Shown piece by piece: positions 46,846-58,110 of a stretch of 64,000 nt of DNA; position 1 is the stretch's first letter, and every line of letters begins with the position of its first letter. The notes beneath the pieces were generated by a model. It was not told where the DNA came from. It saw only the letters and a list, made by a program, of their open reading frames with translations, and searched no databases. The DNA comes from Streptomyces sp. NBC_00510 (GTDB taxonomy: Bacteria; Actinomycetota; Actinomycetes; Streptomycetales; Streptomycetaceae). Position numbers and translations under genes: made by a program. The stretch spans positions 4,473,501 through 4,537,500 of the forward strand of contig CP107851.1 of assembly GCA_036013505.1 (NCBI GenBank). Direction: 5' to 3'.

Positions 46846-48437
46846 TTGGATGCCTCCAGCGCCGGCTTGGGGTCGGTCTTGTGCACGTCGGAGAGCGTCT
46901 GCTGCACCGCCGGGTTGACGACGTCGGTGAGCGGCTTCGGGTACACCCCGAGCACGATCAGCAGCGCGATCAGCGGCGCCACGACGGCGAGTTCCCGGAC
47001 CTTCAGGTCGGGCATCCCCTGCACCTCGGCCTTCACCGGGCCGGTCATCGTCCGCTGGTACAGGACGAGGACGTACAGCGCGGCGAGGACGATGCCGGTG
47101 GTGGCGACGATCCCGACGGCCGGGTAGCGGCTGAACGTCCCGACGAGGACGAGGAACTCACTGACGAAGGGGGCGAGCCCCGGCAGCGACAGGGTGGCCA
47201 GACCGCCGATCAGGAAGGTGCCGGCCAGCACCGGGGCCACCTTCTGCACCCCGCCGTAGGACGCGATGAGACGGGAGCCGCGACGGGAGATCAGGAAGCC
47301 CGCGACCAGCATCAGCGCGGCGGTGGAGATGCCGTGGTTGACCATGTACAGCGTCGCCCCGCCCTGGCCCTGGGAGGTCATCGCGAAGATGCCCAGGATG
47401 ATGAAGCCGAAGTGGGAGATCGACGCGTACGCGACCAGCCGTTTGATGTCGCGCTGGCCGACGGCGACCAGGGCGCCGTAGACGATGCTGATCAGCGCCA
47501 GCACCAGGATCACCGGCGTCGCCCACTTGCTGGCCTCGGGGAAGAGCTGGAGGCAGAAGCGGAGCATCGCGAAGGTGCCGACCTTGTCGACGACCGCGGT
47601 GATGAGCACCGCGACCGGCGCCGTGGCCTCGCCCATGGCGTTGGGCAGCCAGGTGTGCAGCGGGAACAGCGGGGCCTTGACCGCGAACGCGAAGAAGAAG
47701 CCGAGGAACAGGGCGCGTTCCGCGGTGGTGGACATGTCGAGCTTGCCGGCCGCCCGGGCCTGCAGGATCTCCTGGAGGGAGAAGGTGCCCTGGCCGAGCT
47801 GGTCGGCGGTGACGGCGTAGAGCCCGATGACCGCGGCCAGCATGATGAGCCCGCCGGCCAGGTTGTAGAGCAGGAACTTCACCGCCGCGTAGGAGCGCTG
47901 ACGGGCCGCCTCCTCCTCGCCGTGCTCGTGGGCACGGTCCCCGAAGCCGCCGATGAGGAAGTACATCGGGATGAGCATGGCCTCGAAGAAGATGTAGAAG
48001 AGGAAGACGTCCGTGGCCTCGAAGGAGATGATCACCATCGCCTCGACCAGCAGGATCAGCGCGAAGAAGCCCTGGGTGGGCCGCCAGCGGCGGTTTGGGT
48101 TCTTCTCCTCCAGCGGGTCGGCGTCGTGCCAGCCCGCGGCGATGACGAACGGGACGAGCAGCGCGGTCAGCCCGATGAGCGCGACGGCGATGCCGTCCAC
48201 GCCGAGTTCGTAGCGGACCCCGAAGTCGGCGATCCACGCGTGGGACTCGGTGAGCTGGTAGCGGGCACCGCCCGGGTCGAAGCGGACGAACACGATCACG
48301 GCCAGCACGAGCGTCGCCAGTGAGACGGCCAGCGCCAGCCACTTGGCGGCCTCGCGCCGCGCCGCCGGCACGGCGGCGGTGGCGATCGCGCCGAGCGCCG
48401 GCAGGCCGGCGGTCAGGGTGAGCAGGGGGAAGGACAT
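46842..48437 (-). CDS. nuoM: NADH-quinone oxidoreductase subunit M (full operon)
   Basis: 531 residues. LFYIFFEAMLIPMYFLIGGFG (TM5 Glu) and [35 protein letters not shown] (TM7/8) identify NuoM. Extra hydrophilic loop DRAHEHGEEEAARQRSYA. ATG overlaps the nuoL stop by one base. Pumps protons in the membrane arm. Confidence 0.94.
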   Translation of the reverse strand: MSFPLLTLTAGLPALGAIATAAVPAARREAAKWLALAVSLATLVLAVIVFVRFDPGGARYQLTESHAWIADFGVRYELGVDGIAVALIGLTALLVPFVIAAGWHDADPLEEKNPNRRWRPTQGFFALILLVEAMVIISFEATDVFLFYIFFEAMLIPMYFLIGGFGDRAHEHGEEEAARQRSYAAVKFLLYNLAGGLIMLAAVIGLYAVTADQLGQGTFSLQEILQARAAGKLDMSTTAERALFLGFFFAFAVKAPLFPLHTWLPNAMGEATAPVAVLITAVVDKVGTFAMLRFCLQLFPEASKWATPVILVLALISIVYGALVAVGQRDIKRLVAYASISHFGFIILGIFAMTSQGQGGATLYMVNHGISTAALMLVAGFLISRRGSRLIASYGGVQKVAPVLAGTFLIGGLATLSLPGLAPFVSEFLVLVGTFSRYPAVGIVATTGIVLAALYVLVLYQRTMTGPVKAEVQGMPDLKVRELAVVAPLIALLIVLGVYPKPLTDVVNPAVQQTLSDVHKTDPKPALEASK

Positions 48438-50335
48438 CAGGCAACACCCCTCATCAGCAGCGTCGCGGCGACCAGCACCGCGGTGCCCGCCAGCATCGAC
48501 ACGGCGTAGCTGCGCACATAACCGTTCTGGAGGCGGCGCATCCGGCCGGAGAGGCCGCCGACGGCGGCCGCGGTGCCGTTGACGACGCCGTCCACACCCT
48601 TGTGGTCCACGTAGACCAGACCGCGGGTGAGGTACTCGCCGGGCAGCACCAGGGCGACGTGGTTGAAGTCGTCCTGGAGCAGGTCGCGCCGGGCGGCGCG
48701 GGTGAGCCAGCTGCCGCGCGGGGCGACGGACGGCACCGGGCGGCGTCCGTACACGGCCCAGGCCAGGGCGACGCCGAGCACCATCACCACCATCGTGGCG
48801 CCGGTGACGGCGGCCGCGCCGATCGGCGGGTGGCCCTCCTCGTGACCGGTGACCGGCTCCAGCCACTTCACGAAGGCCTCGTTCCAGCTGAACAGGAAAC
48901 CCGCGAAGACCGAGCCGAAGGCCAGGACGATCATCGGGATCGTCATCGACTTCGGCGACTCGTGCGGGTGCGGCTCGTGGCCGTCCGCGTCGGGCTGCCA
49001 GCGCTTCTCGCCGAAGAAGGTCATCAGCATCACGCGGGTCATGTAGAACGCGGTGATCGCCGCGCCCAGCAGGGCCGCGCCGCCGAGGATCCAGCCCTCG
49101 GTGCCGCCCTTGGCGAAGGCGGCCTCGATGATCTTGTCCTTGGAGAAGAAGCCGGACAGTCCCGGGAAGCCGATGATCGCCAGGTAGCCGAGGCCGAAGG
49201 TGACGAAGGTGACCGGCATGTACTTCCGCAGGGCCCCGTACTTCCGCATGTCCACCTCGTCGTTCATGCCGTGCATGACCGATCCGGCGCCGAGGAAGAG
49301 CCCGGCCTTGAAGAAGCCGTGGGTGACCAGGTGCATGATCGCGAAGACGTAGCCGATCGGGCCGAGGCCCGCGGCCATCACCATGTAGCCGATCTGCGAC
49401 ATCGTCGAGCCGGCCAGCGCCTTCTTGATGTCGTCCTTGGCGCAACCGACGATCGCACCGAAGAGCAGCGTGACCGCGCCGACCGTCACCACGGCCACCT
49501 GTGCGGTGGGCGCGGCGTTGAAGATCACCCCGGAGCGGGTGATCAGGTAGACGCCGGCGGTCACCATCGTCGCCGCGTGGATCAGGGCCGAGACCGGGGT
49601 CGGGCCCTCCATCGCGTCGCCGAGCCAGGACTGCAGCGGGACCTGGGCCGACTTGCCGCAGGCGGCGAGCAGCAGCATCAGGCCGATGCCGGTCAGGACG
49701 CCCTCGCCCGCCTTGTCCACCTGGCCGAAGAGCGGCTCGAAGGTGAAGGTGCCGAAGGTGGTGAACAGCAGCATGATCGCGATCGACAGGCCGACGTCAC
49801 CGACGCGGTTGACGATGAAGGCCTTCTTGGCCGCGGTCGCCGCGCTGGGCTTGTGCTGCCAGAAGCCGATCAGCAGGTACGAGGCCAGGCCCACGCCCTC
49901 CCAGCCGACGTACAGCAGCAGGTAGTTGTCGGCGAGGACCAGCAGGAGCATCGCCGCGAGGAAGAGGTTGAGGTAGCCGAAGAAGCGGCGGCGCCGCTCG
50001 TCGTGCTCCATGTAGCCGATCGAGTAGATGTGGATGAGCGTGCCCACACCGGTGATCAGCAGGGCGAAGGTCATCGACAGCTGGTCGAGCTGGAAGGCCA
50101 CGTCCGCGTGGAAGCCGCCGACGGAGATCCAGGTGAAGGCGGTCGAGTGCAGCGCGCGGTCCTCGCCGCCGCGGCCCAGCATGTCGAAGAAGAGCACCGC
50201 CGCGCCGACGAAGGACGCCCCCGCGAGCGTGGTGCCGATCCAGTGGCCCGTGCGGTCCAGCCTCCGTCCGCCGGTGAGCAGCACGCCGGCGCCCAGCAGC
50301 GGCAGGAGGACGAGCCATCCGATCAAGTAGTCCAC
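48437..50335 (-). CDS. nuoL: NADH-quinone oxidoreductase subunit L (full operon)
   Basis: 632 residues with the long lateral helix at the C-terminus. [21 protein letters not shown] (TM5 Glu) and [34 protein letters not shown] (TM7/8) are family hallmarks. GTG start at 50335, 12 bp after nuoK, with AAGGGG upstream, the only spot in this part of the operon with a clear gap. Confidence 0.94.
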   Translation of the reverse strand: MDYLIGWLVLLPLLGAGVLLTGGRRLDRTGHWIGTTLAGASFVGAAVLFFDMLGRGGEDRALHSTAFTWISVGGFHADVAFQLDQLSMTFALLITGVGTLIHIYSIGYMEHDERRRRFFGYLNLFLAAMLLLVLADNYLLLYVGWEGVGLASYLLIGFWQHKPSAATAAKKAFIVNRVGDVGLSIAIMLLFTTFGTFTFEPLFGQVDKAGEGVLTGIGLMLLLAACGKSAQVPLQSWLGDAMEGPTPVSALIHAATMVTAGVYLITRSGVIFNAAPTAQVAVVTVGAVTLLFGAIVGCAKDDIKKALAGSTMSQIGYMVMAAGLGPIGYVFAIMHLVTHGFFKAGLFLGAGSVMHGMNDEVDMRKYGALRKYMPVTFVTFGLGYLAIIGFPGLSGFFSKDKIIEAAFAKGGTEGWILGGAALLGAAITAFYMTRVMLMTFFGEKRWQPDADGHEPHPHESPKSMTIPMIVLAFGSVFAGFLFSWNEAFVKWLEPVTGHEEGHPPIGAAAVTGATMVVMVLGVALAWAVYGRRPVPSVAPRGSWLTRAARRDLLQDDFNHVALVLPGEYLTRGLVYVDHKGVDGVVNGTAAAVGGLSGRMRRLQNGYVRSYAVSMLAGTAVLVAATLLMRGVA

Positions 50336-50347
50336 TTTCGCTACCCC

Positions 50348-50647
50348 TTAGAGCTTCATCAGGCTGGCGTCGTCGACCGAGGCCGAGTGGCGGGAGCGGA
50401 AGATCGTCACGATGATCGCCAGGCCCACGACCACCTCGGCGGCGGCGACGACCATCGTGAAGAAGGCGATGATCTGGCCGTCGAGGTTGCCGTGCATGCG
50501 GGAGAAGGTGACGAACGCCAGGTTGGCGGCGTTCAGCATCAGCTCGACGCACATGAAGACGACGATCGCGTTGCGCCGGATCAGCACCCCGGCCGCGCCG
50601 ATGGTGAACAGCAGCGCCGACAGGTACAGGTAGTTGACCGGATTCAC
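50348..50647 (-). CDS. nuoK: NADH-quinone oxidoreductase subunit K (full operon)
   Basis: 99 residues, the standard size, three helices. [27 protein letters not shown] and [22 protein letters not shown] contain the two conserved membrane Glu residues. GTG start overlaps the nuoJ stop by 4 bp. Confidence 0.94.
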   Translation of the reverse strand: MNPVNYLYLSALLFTIGAAGVLIRRNAIVVFMCVELMLNAANLAFVTFSRMHGNLDGQIIAFFTMVVAAAEVVVGLAIIVTIFRSRHSASVDDASLMKL

Positions 50648-51441
50648 TTCGACGCCTCCTCGGAGCGCTGTTCCAGCTCGGCGACCCTGTCGACCGCCTC
50701 CGCGGACACGTCCCGGTACTGGCCGCGGCCGCGCAGCGTCGGGCTGACGCTGAGCTCCGAGACCGTGCCGTCCGGCAGCAGGCCGGGGACGTCGACCGCG
50801 TTGTTGCGGGCGTAGACGCCGGGCGCGGGGAGCGGGGTGATCTGCTTGCCCTCGCGCACGCGCCGCTCGGCGAGTTCGCGCTGGGTGGCACGGGCCTCGG
50901 TGCGCTCGCGGTGGGTGAGGACCATCGCGCCGATCGCGGCGGTGATGAGCAGCGCACCGGTGATCTCGAAGGCCCACACGTACTTGGTGAAGATCAGCGA
51001 GGCGAGTCCCTCGACGTTGCCGCCGGCGTTGGCCTGGCCGAGCCCCTGGAAGTTCTTGATCGAGGCGTTGGCGATGCCGGCGATCAGCAGCACGCCGAAG
51101 CCGATGCCGGCTCCGGCGGCCAGCCAGCGCTGCCCCTTCAGCGTCTCCTTGAGCGAGTCGGCGGCGGTGATGCCGACCAGCATGACGACGAAGAGGAAGA
51201 GCATCATGATCGCGCCGGTGTAGACGACGATCTGGACGACGCCGAGGAAGTACGCGCCCTGGGCCAGGTAGAAGACCGCCAGGACGATCATCGTCCCGGC
51301 CAGCGACAGTGCGCTGTGCACGGCCTTCTTCATCAGCACGGTCGAGAGCGCGCCGAGCACCGCGACGGTGCCGAGCACCCAGAACTGGACCGCCTCCCCG
51401 GTGGAGGTGGTGTACGCGGCCAGCGTGGTCACGCCGTTCAT
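50644..51441 (-). CDS. nuoJ: NADH-quinone oxidoreductase subunit J (full operon)
   Basis: 265 residues. Five helices in the first 170 residues ([50 protein letters not shown] contains the hallmark TM3), then a soluble tail of about 90 residues ([19 protein letters not shown]...). Such tails are known in actinobacterial NuoJ. ATG start shares ATGA with the nuoI stop. Confidence 0.92.
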   Translation of the reverse strand: MNGVTTLAAYTTSTGEAVQFWVLGTVAVLGALSTVLMKKAVHSALSLAGTMIVLAVFYLAQGAYFLGVVQIVVYTGAIMMLFLFVVMLVGITAADSLKETLKGQRWLAAGAGIGFGVLLIAGIANASIKNFQGLGQANAGGNVEGLASLIFTKYVWAFEITGALLITAAIGAMVLTHRERTEARATQRELAERRVREGKQITPLPAPGVYARNNAVDVPGLLPDGTVSELSVSPTLRGRGQYRDVSAEAVDRVAELEQRSEEASK

Positions 51442-52094
51442 GCCTCGCCTCCCGTCCCGGCCGGAGCGGCGCCGCCCGTCGCGGGGACCTCGGTGCCCGC
51501 CGTGCCGTCGCCGTCCCGCTCGCCCTCCACCGTCTCGTCCGGCTTCTCGCCCTTGGAGACCGCGACCTGGCGCTCGGTCCCGGGGGCCGCGTGCGTCACC
51601 GCGCCGCGGTAGTAGTCGCCCTCGTCCATGCCGGGGAAGATCGCGTGGGGGCTGTCGACCATGCCCTCCTCCAGGCCCGCGAGCAGCTGCTCCTTGGTGA
51701 AGATCAGCGACTCGCGGCTGCTGTCGGCGAGCTCGTACTCGTTGGTCATGGTCAGCGCGCGCGTCGGGCAGGCCTCGATGCACAGCCCGCACAGGATGCA
51801 GCGGGCGTAGTTGATCTGGTAGACGCGGCCGTAGCGCTCGCCCGGCGAGTAGCGCTCCTCGTCGGTGTTGTCGGCGCCCTCGACGTAGATCGCGTCCGCC
51901 GGGCAGGCCCAGGCGCACAGCTCGCAGCCCACGCACTTCTCCAGCCCGTCCGGGTGACGGTTGAGCTGGTGGCGGCCGTGGAACCGCGGCGCGGTCGGCT
52001 TCTTCTCCTCGGGGTACTGCTCGGTCAGGCGCTTCTTGAACATGGCCTTGAAGGTCACGCCGAAGCCCGCGACCGGGCCCAGGAACTCAGGCAT
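51438..52094 (-). CDS. nuoI: NADH-quinone oxidoreductase subunit I (full operon)
   Basis: 218 residues. Two 4Fe-4S motifs, [12 protein letters not shown] and [12 protein letters not shown] (clusters N6a/N6b), with [15 protein letters not shown] before. A disordered C-terminal tail (about 165-218, [19 protein letters not shown]) extends past the conserved core. It overlaps nuoH by 8 bp. Transfers electrons from NuoG to NuoB. Confidence 0.94.
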   Translation of the reverse strand: MPEFLGPVAGFGVTFKAMFKKRLTEQYPEEKKPTAPRFHGRHQLNRHPDGLEKCVGCELCAWACPADAIYVEGADNTDEERYSPGERYGRVYQINYARCILCGLCIEACPTRALTMTNEYELADSSRESLIFTKEQLLAGLEEGMVDSPHAIFPGMDEGDYYRGAVTHAAPGTERQVAVSKGEKPDETVEGERDGDGTAGTEVPATGGAAPAGTGGEA

Positions 52095-53424
52095 CGTCGG
52101 CCTCCTTGCCTACGAGTTGACGCTCCGCGCGGGACGGCCGCCGCGGGACGGGCGGCAGCTCCTGGCCGGGCAGCGGCGGCACGGGGTACCCGCCCGCCAT
52201 GGGATCGAACGGCTCCTGCGGCCCGGCCTGTTCGGCCGCCTCCTTCGCCTTGTCGCCGCGGTCGCGGAAGACGTCGAAGACCAGCGAGACCAGGAGCAGC
52301 AGGACGATTCCTCCACCGACGTAGAGCACGATCGACTGGAAGTCGTAGTTCTCGTTGCGCAGCGCCCGGACGGTGGCGACCAGCATCAGCCACACCATCG
52401 AGACCGGGATCAGGACCTTCCAGCCCAGCTTCATCAGCTGGTCGTAGCGGACGCGGGGCAGCGTGCCGCGCAGCCAGATGAAGAAGAAGAGCAGCAACTG
52501 CACCTTCACCACGAACCACAGCAGCGGCCACCAGCCGTGGTTGGCGCCCTCCCAGAAGGTGCTGATGGGCCACGGGGCCCGCCAGCCGCCCAGGAAGAGG
52601 GTGGTCGCCACCGCCGAGACGGTCACCATGTTCACGTACTCGGCGAGCATGAAGAGCGCGAACTTGATCGACGAGTACTCGGTGTTGAAGCCGCCGACCA
52701 GGTCGCCCTCGGACTCGGGCATGTCGAAGGGGGCGCGGTTGGTCTCGCCGACCATCGTGCCGATGTAGATGATGAAGGAGACCGGCAGCAGCAGGACGTA
52801 CCAGCGGTCCTCCTGCTGGGCGACGATCTGCGAGGTCGACATCGAGCCGGAGTAGAGGAAGACCGACGCGAAGGCGACGCCCATCGCGATCTCGTACGAG
52901 ATCATCTGCGCGCAGGAGCGCAAGCCCCCGAGCAGCGGGTACGTCGAGCCGGACGACCAGCCGGCCAGCACGATGCCGTAGATGCCGACGGAGGCGGTGG
53001 CCAGGATGTAGAGGACGCCGATCGGCAGGTCGGTGAGCTGCATCGGCGTACGGTGGCCGAAGATCGAGATCTCGTTGCCCGCCGGGCCGAAGGGGATCAC
53101 CGCGACCGCCATGAAGGCCGGGATGGCCGCCACGATCGGGGCCAGCACGTAGACGACCTTGTCGGCCTTCTTGACGATGAGGTCTTCCTTGAGCATCAGC
53201 TTGATGCCGTCGGCGAGCGACTGGAGCATGCCCCAGGGGCCGTGCCGGTTGGGGCCGATGCGCAGCTGCATCCACGCGACGACCTTGCGCTCCCACACGA
53301 TGGAGAAGAGCACGGTCACCATCAGGAACGCGAAGCAGAAGACCGCCTTGATGGCGATCAGCCACCACGGGTCCCGCCCGAACATGGACAGGTCCTCGGC
53401 GGCGAGGGTCGTCAGTCCCGTCAC
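52087..53424 (-). CDS. nuoH: NADH-quinone oxidoreductase subunit H (full operon)
   Basis: 445 residues, eight core helices plus an extra C-terminal helix ([20 protein letters not shown]) and a Pro-rich tail. [27 protein letters not shown] and [30 protein letters not shown] line the quinone cavity. GTG start overlaps the nuoG stop by 4 bp. The additional helix and tail are absent from the second-cluster NuoH. Confidence 0.94.
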   Translation of the reverse strand: MTGLTTLAAEDLSMFGRDPWWLIAIKAVFCFAFLMVTVLFSIVWERKVVAWMQLRIGPNRHGPWGMLQSLADGIKLMLKEDLIVKKADKVVYVLAPIVAAIPAFMAVAVIPFGPAGNEISIFGHRTPMQLTDLPIGVLYILATASVGIYGIVLAGWSSGSTYPLLGGLRSCAQMISYEIAMGVAFASVFLYSGSMSTSQIVAQQEDRWYVLLLPVSFIIYIGTMVGETNRAPFDMPESEGDLVGGFNTEYSSIKFALFMLAEYVNMVTVSAVATTLFLGGWRAPWPISTFWEGANHGWWPLLWFVVKVQLLLFFFIWLRGTLPRVRYDQLMKLGWKVLIPVSMVWLMLVATVRALRNENYDFQSIVLYVGGGIVLLLLVSLVFDVFRDRGDKAKEAAEQAGPQEPFDPMAGGYPVPPLPGQELPPVPRRPSRAERQLVGKEADDA

Positions 53425-55922
53425 GGGGTCACCTCCGGTGCGGCAGCGGCGTCCACGGCGGCCGGGGCGATCCGGACGACCTGGCCCGGCAGGGCGCCGG
53501 TGTCCGAGGCGACTCCCCCGCCGGCCGAGTTGAGGGGCACCCACACGACCCGGTCGGCCATCGCCGTCACCTGCAGCGGCAGCCTGACCGAGCCCAGCGG
53601 GCCGGTCACCTCCATCAGCTCGCCCTCGGCGACGCCGATCTCCTGAGCGGTCGTCGCCGACAGGCGCGCGACCGCCGGGTGGCGGGTGCCGGCGAGGGCG
53701 TCGTCACCCTGTTGCAGCAGGCCCCGGTCGAGCAGCAGCCGGTGGCCCGCGAGGACCGCCTCGCCGCTGCCGGGCTTCGGCAGCTGCCGGCCGGTCTCCT
53801 GCGGAGCCTCGGCGCGCGGGCCCTCGTACGGGGCGAGCCGGGACAGCTCGGCGCGGGCCGAGCGGACGTCGGCGAGGCCCAGGGAGACGTCCATCGCGTC
53901 GGCCAGCATGGTCAGCACCCGGGCGTCCGGGTACTGGTGCCGCTGGACCTGCTGGGCCGGCTTGATCGCGGCCTCGAAGAGCCGTACCCGGCCTTCCCAG
54001 TTGAGGAAGGTGCCGGCCTTCTCGGCGACCGCGGCGACCGGCAGGACGACGTCGGCGCGGTCGGTGACCTCGCCGGGTCGCTGCTCCAGGCTGACCACGA
54101 AGCCCGCCGCGTCCAGGGCCGCGCGGGCCCGGGCCGGGTCGGGCAGGTCGGCCGGCTCGACGCCGCCGACCAGCAGCGCGCCGAGCTCGCCGCTCGCCGC
54201 CGCCTCCAGGATCCGGCCGGTGTCGCGTCCGTGGCGGGACGGGAGCGTGGTCACGCCCCAGACCTCGGCGACCTCGTCGCGGGCCCGCGGGTCGGTGACC
54301 GGGCGGCCGCCGGGCAGCAGCCCGGGCAGGGCACCCGCCTCGACGGCACCGCGCTCGCCCGCGCGGCGCGGGATCCACGCCAGCCGGGCGCCGGACGCCT
54401 GGGCGAACCGCACGACCGCGGTCAGCGCGCCGGGGACGGCCGCCAGCCGCTCGCCGACCAGGACGACCGCGCCCTCGGCGCGCAGCGCCTCGTGGGCGGT
54501 CAGGCCGTTGCCGTCCAGGCCGACGCCACTGGCCAGGGCGTCCAGCCACTCGGTCTCGGTGCCGGGCGCGGCGGGCAGCAGGGTGCCGCCCGCCTTCTCC
54601 AGACCGCGCGTGGCGAACGGCGCCAGCGCGAAGGTGCGCTGCTTGTGCCCTCGCCAGGCCTTGCGCAGTCGCAGGAAGACGCCGGGCGCCTCCTCCTCGG
54701 CCTCCAGTCCGGCCAGCAGGACGGCGGGGGCCTTCTCCAGCAGGGTGTAGGTGACGCCGTCGCCGGACAGGTCCCGGCCGCGGCCCGCCACGACGGCCGC
54801 CAGGAAGTCGGCCTCCTCCGCGGAGTGGGCGCGGGCCCGGAAGTCGACGTCGTTGGTGTCGAGGGCGACGCGGGCGAACTTGGCGTAGGCGTAGGCGTCC
54901 TCGACGGTGAGCCGGCCACCGGTCAGCACACCGGTGCGGCCGCGGGCCGCCGCGAGTCCGCGGGCCGCGGCCTCCAGCGCCTCGGGCCAGCTCGCGGGCT
55001 CCAGTTCACCGCTGTCGGCGTTGCGGACCAGCGGGGTGGTGAGCCGCTCCGGGCGCTGCGCGTAGCGGAACGCGAAGCGGCCCTTGTCGCAGATCCACTC
55101 CTCGTTGACCTCGGGGTCGTCCTGCGCGAGCCGGCGCATGACCTTGCCGCGCCGGTGGTCGGTGCGGGTGGCGCAGCCGCCCGCGCAGTGCTCGCACACG
55201 CTCGGCGAGGAGACCAGGTCGAAGGGCCGGGACCGGAAGCGGTAGGCCGCCGAGGTCAGGGCGCCGACCGGGCAGATCTGGATGGTGTTGCCGGAGAAGT
55301 ACGACTGGAAGGGGTCGCCCTCACCGATGCCGACCTGCTGCAGCGCGCCGCGCTCCACCAGCTCGATCATCGGGTCTCCGGCGATCTGCTGCGAGAAGCG
55401 GGTGCAGCGCGCGCACAGCACGCAGCGCTCGCGGTCCAGCAGCACCTGCGTGGAGATCGGGACCGGCTTCTCGTAGGTCCGCTTGCGGCCCTCGAAGCGG
55501 GTGTCGACCTGCCCGGCGGACATCGCCTGGTTCTGCAGCGGGCACTCGCCGCCCTTGTCGCAGACCGGGCAGTCCAGCGGGTGGTTGATGAGCAGCAGCT
55601 CCATCACCCCGCGCTGGGCCTTGTCCGCGACGTCGGAGGTGAGCTGGGTCCTGACGACCATCCCGTCGGTGCAGGTGATGGTGCAGGACGCCATCGGCTT
55701 GCGCTGGCCCTCGACCTCGACGATGCACTGGCGGCAGGCGCCCGCGGGGTCGAGGAGGGGGTGGTCGCAGAAGCGCGGGATCTCGATGCCGATCAGTTCG
55801 GCGGCACGGATCACCAGGGTGCCCTTCGGCACGGAGATCTCGACACCGTCGATGCTGACGGACACCAGGTCCTCGGGCGGCACCGCCGCCTCACCGGAGG
55901 CGGCGTTGGTCGTGACGGTCAC
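53421..55922 (-). CDS. nuoG: NADH-quinone oxidoreductase subunit G (full operon)
   Basis: 833 residues. N-terminal 2Fe-2S ferredoxin domain ([16 protein letters not shown]...ASC), the His-Cys motif [17 protein letters not shown] for N5, CVLCARC plus CPVGAL for N4, and CEHCAGGC followed 27 residues later by WIC, the four Cys of the off-path cluster N7. A molybdopterin-type domain, no longer catalytic in NuoG, follows. GTG start overlaps the nuoF stop. Passes electrons from NuoF/E to NuoI. Confidence 0.94.
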   Translation of the reverse strand: MTVTTNAASGEAAVPPEDLVSVSIDGVEISVPKGTLVIRAAELIGIEIPRFCDHPLLDPAGACRQCIVEVEGQRKPMASCTITCTDGMVVRTQLTSDVADKAQRGVMELLLINHPLDCPVCDKGGECPLQNQAMSAGQVDTRFEGRKRTYEKPVPISTQVLLDRERCVLCARCTRFSQQIAGDPMIELVERGALQQVGIGEGDPFQSYFSGNTIQICPVGALTSAAYRFRSRPFDLVSSPSVCEHCAGGCATRTDHRRGKVMRRLAQDDPEVNEEWICDKGRFAFRYAQRPERLTTPLVRNADSGELEPASWPEALEAAARGLAAARGRTGVLTGGRLTVEDAYAYAKFARVALDTNDVDFRARAHSAEEADFLAAVVAGRGRDLSGDGVTYTLLEKAPAVLLAGLEAEEEAPGVFLRLRKAWRGHKQRTFALAPFATRGLEKAGGTLLPAAPGTETEWLDALASGVGLDGNGLTAHEALRAEGAVVLVGERLAAVPGALTAVVRFAQASGARLAWIPRRAGERGAVEAGALPGLLPGGRPVTDPRARDEVAEVWGVTTLPSRHGRDTGRILEAAASGELGALLVGGVEPADLPDPARARAALDAAGFVVSLEQRPGEVTDRADVVLPVAAVAEKAGTFLNWEGRVRLFEAAIKPAQQVQRHQYPDARVLTMLADAMDVSLGLADVRSARAELSRLAPYEGPRAEAPQETGRQLPKPGSGEAVLAGHRLLLDRGLLQQGDDALAGTRHPAVARLSATTAQEIGVAEGELMEVTGPLGSVRLPLQVTAMADRVVWVPLNSAGGGVASDTGALPGQVVRIAPAAVDAAAAPEVTP

Positions 55923-57256
55923 GCGTTCACCTCCAGGTGAGACTTGTCGGCCCAGACCGTGGACTTGGACGGGTCGAAGGGGCAGCCGCGGCCCTCCAGG
56001 TGCTCCACGTACTCGTCGCGGAAGTACTGGAGGGAGGAGAAGATCGGGCTGGCCGCTCCGTCGCCGAGGGCGCAGAAGGACTTGCCGTTGATGTTGTCGG
56101 CGATGTCGGCGAGCTTGTCGAGGTCCGCCAGGGTCCCCTTGCCGGCCTCGATGTCGCGCAGCAACTGGACGAGCCAGTAGGTGCCCTCGCGGCAGGGGGT
56201 GCACTTGCCGCAGGACTCGTGGGCGTAGAACTCGGTCCAGCGCGTGACGGCCCGCACCACGCAGGTCGTCTCGTCGAAGCACTGCAGCGCCTTGGTGCCG
56301 AGCATGGAGCCCGCGGCGCCGACGCCCTCGTAGTCCAGCGGGACGTCGAGGTGCTCGTCGGTGAACATCGGCGTCGAGGAGCCGCCCGGGGTCCAGAACT
56401 TCAGCTTGTGGCCGGGACGCATCCCGCCGCTGAGGTTCAGCAGCTGGCGCAGTGTGACGCCGAGGGGGGCCTCGTACTGGCCGGGGTTGGCGACGTGGCC
56501 GCTGAGCGAGTACAGCGTGAAGCCCGGGGACTTCTCGCTGCCCATCGAGCGGAACCAGTCCTTGCCCTTGAGCAGGATCGACGGCACCGAGGCGATGGAC
56601 TCGACGTTGTTGACCACCGTCGGGCAGGCGTACAGGCCCTCGACCGCCGGGAAGGGCGGGCGCAGCCGGGGCTGGCCGCGGCGTCCCTCCAGGGAGTCCA
56701 GCAGCGCGGTCTCCTCACCGCAGATGTACGCGCCGGCGCCGGCGTGCACGGTCAGCTCCAGGTCGAAGCCGCTGCCGAGGATGTCCTCGCCGAGGAGTCC
56801 GGCCTCGTACGCCTCGGCCACCGCGTGGTGCAGCCTCCGCAGCACGGGGACGACCTCGCCGCGCAGGTAGATGAAGGCGTGGTTCGAGCGGATCGCGTGG
56901 CAGGCGATCACCATGCCCTCGATGAGCGAGTGCGGGTTGGCGAAGAGCAGCGGGATGTCCTTGCAGGTGCCGGGCTCCGACTCGTCCGCGTTGACGACGA
57001 GGTAGTGCGGCTTGCCGTCGCCCTGCGGGATGAACTGCCACTTCATCCCGGTGGGGAAGCCCGCGCCGCCGCGGCCGCGCAGGCCGGACTCCTTGACGAG
57101 GGCGATCACGTCGTCCGGGGGCAGGGCCAGCGCCTTGCGCAGGCCCTCGTAGCCCTCGTGGCGGCGGTACGTGTCGAGGGTCCAGGACTGCGGATCGTCC
57201 CAGAAGGCCGAGAGAACGGGTGACAGCACCTTCTCCGCCGAGTCGACCATGGTCAC
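55919..57256 (-). CDS. nuoF: NADH-quinone oxidoreductase subunit F (full operon)
   Basis: 445 residues. [16 protein letters not shown] binds [29 protein letters not shown] the FMN phosphate side, and [12 protein letters not shown] with a later Cys the N3 [4Fe-4S] cluster. This is where NADH hands two electrons to FMN. GTG 57256 (overlap with the nuoE stop) or ATG 57250 could be the start; GGAGG lies upstream of both. Confidence 0.95.
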   Translation of the reverse strand: MTMVDSAEKVLSPVLSAFWDDPQSWTLDTYRRHEGYEGLRKALALPPDDVIALVKESGLRGRGGAGFPTGMKWQFIPQGDGKPHYLVVNADESEPGTCKDIPLLFANPHSLIEGMVIACHAIRSNHAFIYLRGEVVPVLRRLHHAVAEAYEAGLLGEDILGSGFDLELTVHAGAGAYICGEETALLDSLEGRRGQPRLRPPFPAVEGLYACPTVVNNVESIASVPSILLKGKDWFRSMGSEKSPGFTLYSLSGHVANPGQYEAPLGVTLRQLLNLSGGMRPGHKLKFWTPGGSSTPMFTDEHLDVPLDYEGVGAAGSMLGTKALQCFDETTCVVRAVTRWTEFYAHESCGKCTPCREGTYWLVQLLRDIEAGKGTLADLDKLADIADNINGKSFCALGDGAASPIFSSLQYFRDEYVEHLEGRGCPFDPSKSTVWADKSHLEVNA

Positions 57257-58110
57257 CGGTCCTCCTCACCTTCCGTCGGACGCTCCTGCGTGACCGGTCC
57301 CGCCGGGTGCTCCGGGTCGGAGACCGCGGAGTCCAACGGAGCGTCGTGGGAGCTGGGGTGGGCCGGGGGTGTCTCGTCCTGCGGCGGGGCGGAGGTCTGC
57401 CGGGGCACGCCGGCCCCGGTGCCCGGCAGCGATTCGCCGCGGGCGAGCCGCAGGCCCGCCAGCGAGGCGGGGCCGGCGCCGCCGCTCGCCTCGACGGCGC
57501 CGGGGCGCTCGTCGGGGAACCCGGCGAGGATCCGGGACGTCTCCTTGTACGTGCAGAGCGGAGCGCCGCGGGTGGGTTCGACGGTGCGGCCGGCGCGGAG
57601 GTCGTCGACGAGCCGCTTGGCCGACGCGGGGTCCTGGTTGTCGAAGAACTCCCAGTTGACCATCACCACGGGGGCGAAGTCGCACGCCGCGTTGCACTCG
57701 ATGTGCTCCAGCGTGATCTTGCCGTCGTCGGTGGTCTCGCCGTTCCCGACGCCGAGGTGCTGCTTGAGCTCGTCGAAGATCGCGTCGCCGCCCATGACCG
57801 CGCACAGGGTGTTGGTGCAGACCCCGACCTGGTACTCGCCGGAGGGCCCCCGCCGGTACATCGAGTAGAAGGTGGCCACCGCGGTGACCTCGGCCGTGGT
57901 CAGCCCCAGCTGCTCTGCGCAGAAGCGCACCCCGGTGCGGGAGACGTAGCCCTCCTCCGCCTGCACCAGGTGCAGCAGCGGCAGCAGGGCACTGCGGCTG
58001 CCGGGGTAGCGCGCGATGATCTTCGCCGCGTCCGCGTCCAGTTGTTGCCGTACGTCGGCCGGGTAGTCCGGCGCGGGCATCGCGGGGATGCCGAGTGATA
58101 CCTCAGTCAC
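57253..58110 (-). CDS. nuoE: NADH-quinone oxidoreductase subunit E with C-terminal extension
   Basis: 285 residues, versus about 160-240 in most bacteria. The thioredoxin-like 2Fe-2S domain has [12 protein letters not shown] and [14 protein letters not shown], the four ligands of N1a. After about residue 195 the chain becomes Pro/Gly/Ser-rich and probably disordered. GTG start overlaps the nuoD stop by 4 bp. Partner of NuoF in NADH oxidation. Confidence 0.93.
   Translation of the reverse strand: MTEVSLGIPAMPAPDYPADVRQQLDADAAKIIARYPGSRSALLPLLHLVQAEEGYVSRTGVRFCAEQLGLTTAEVTAVATFYSMYRRGPSGEYQVGVCTNTLCAVMGGDAIFDELKQHLGVGNGETTDDGKITLEHIECNAACDFAPVVMVNWEFFDNQDPASAKRLVDDLRAGRTVEPTRGAPLCTYKETSRILAGFPDERPGAVEASGGAGPASLAGLRLARGESLPGTGAGVPRQTSAPPQDETPPAHPSSHDAPLDSAVSDPEHPAGPVTQERPTEGEEDR

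Noticed and set aside
48602-50815. Long plus-strand ORF opposite nuoL/nuoK
   Set aside because: Shadow of conserved complex I genes, without domain signatures.
53679-55940. Long plus-strand ORF opposite nuoG
   Set aside because: Shadow; NuoG cluster motifs on the minus strand are intact.
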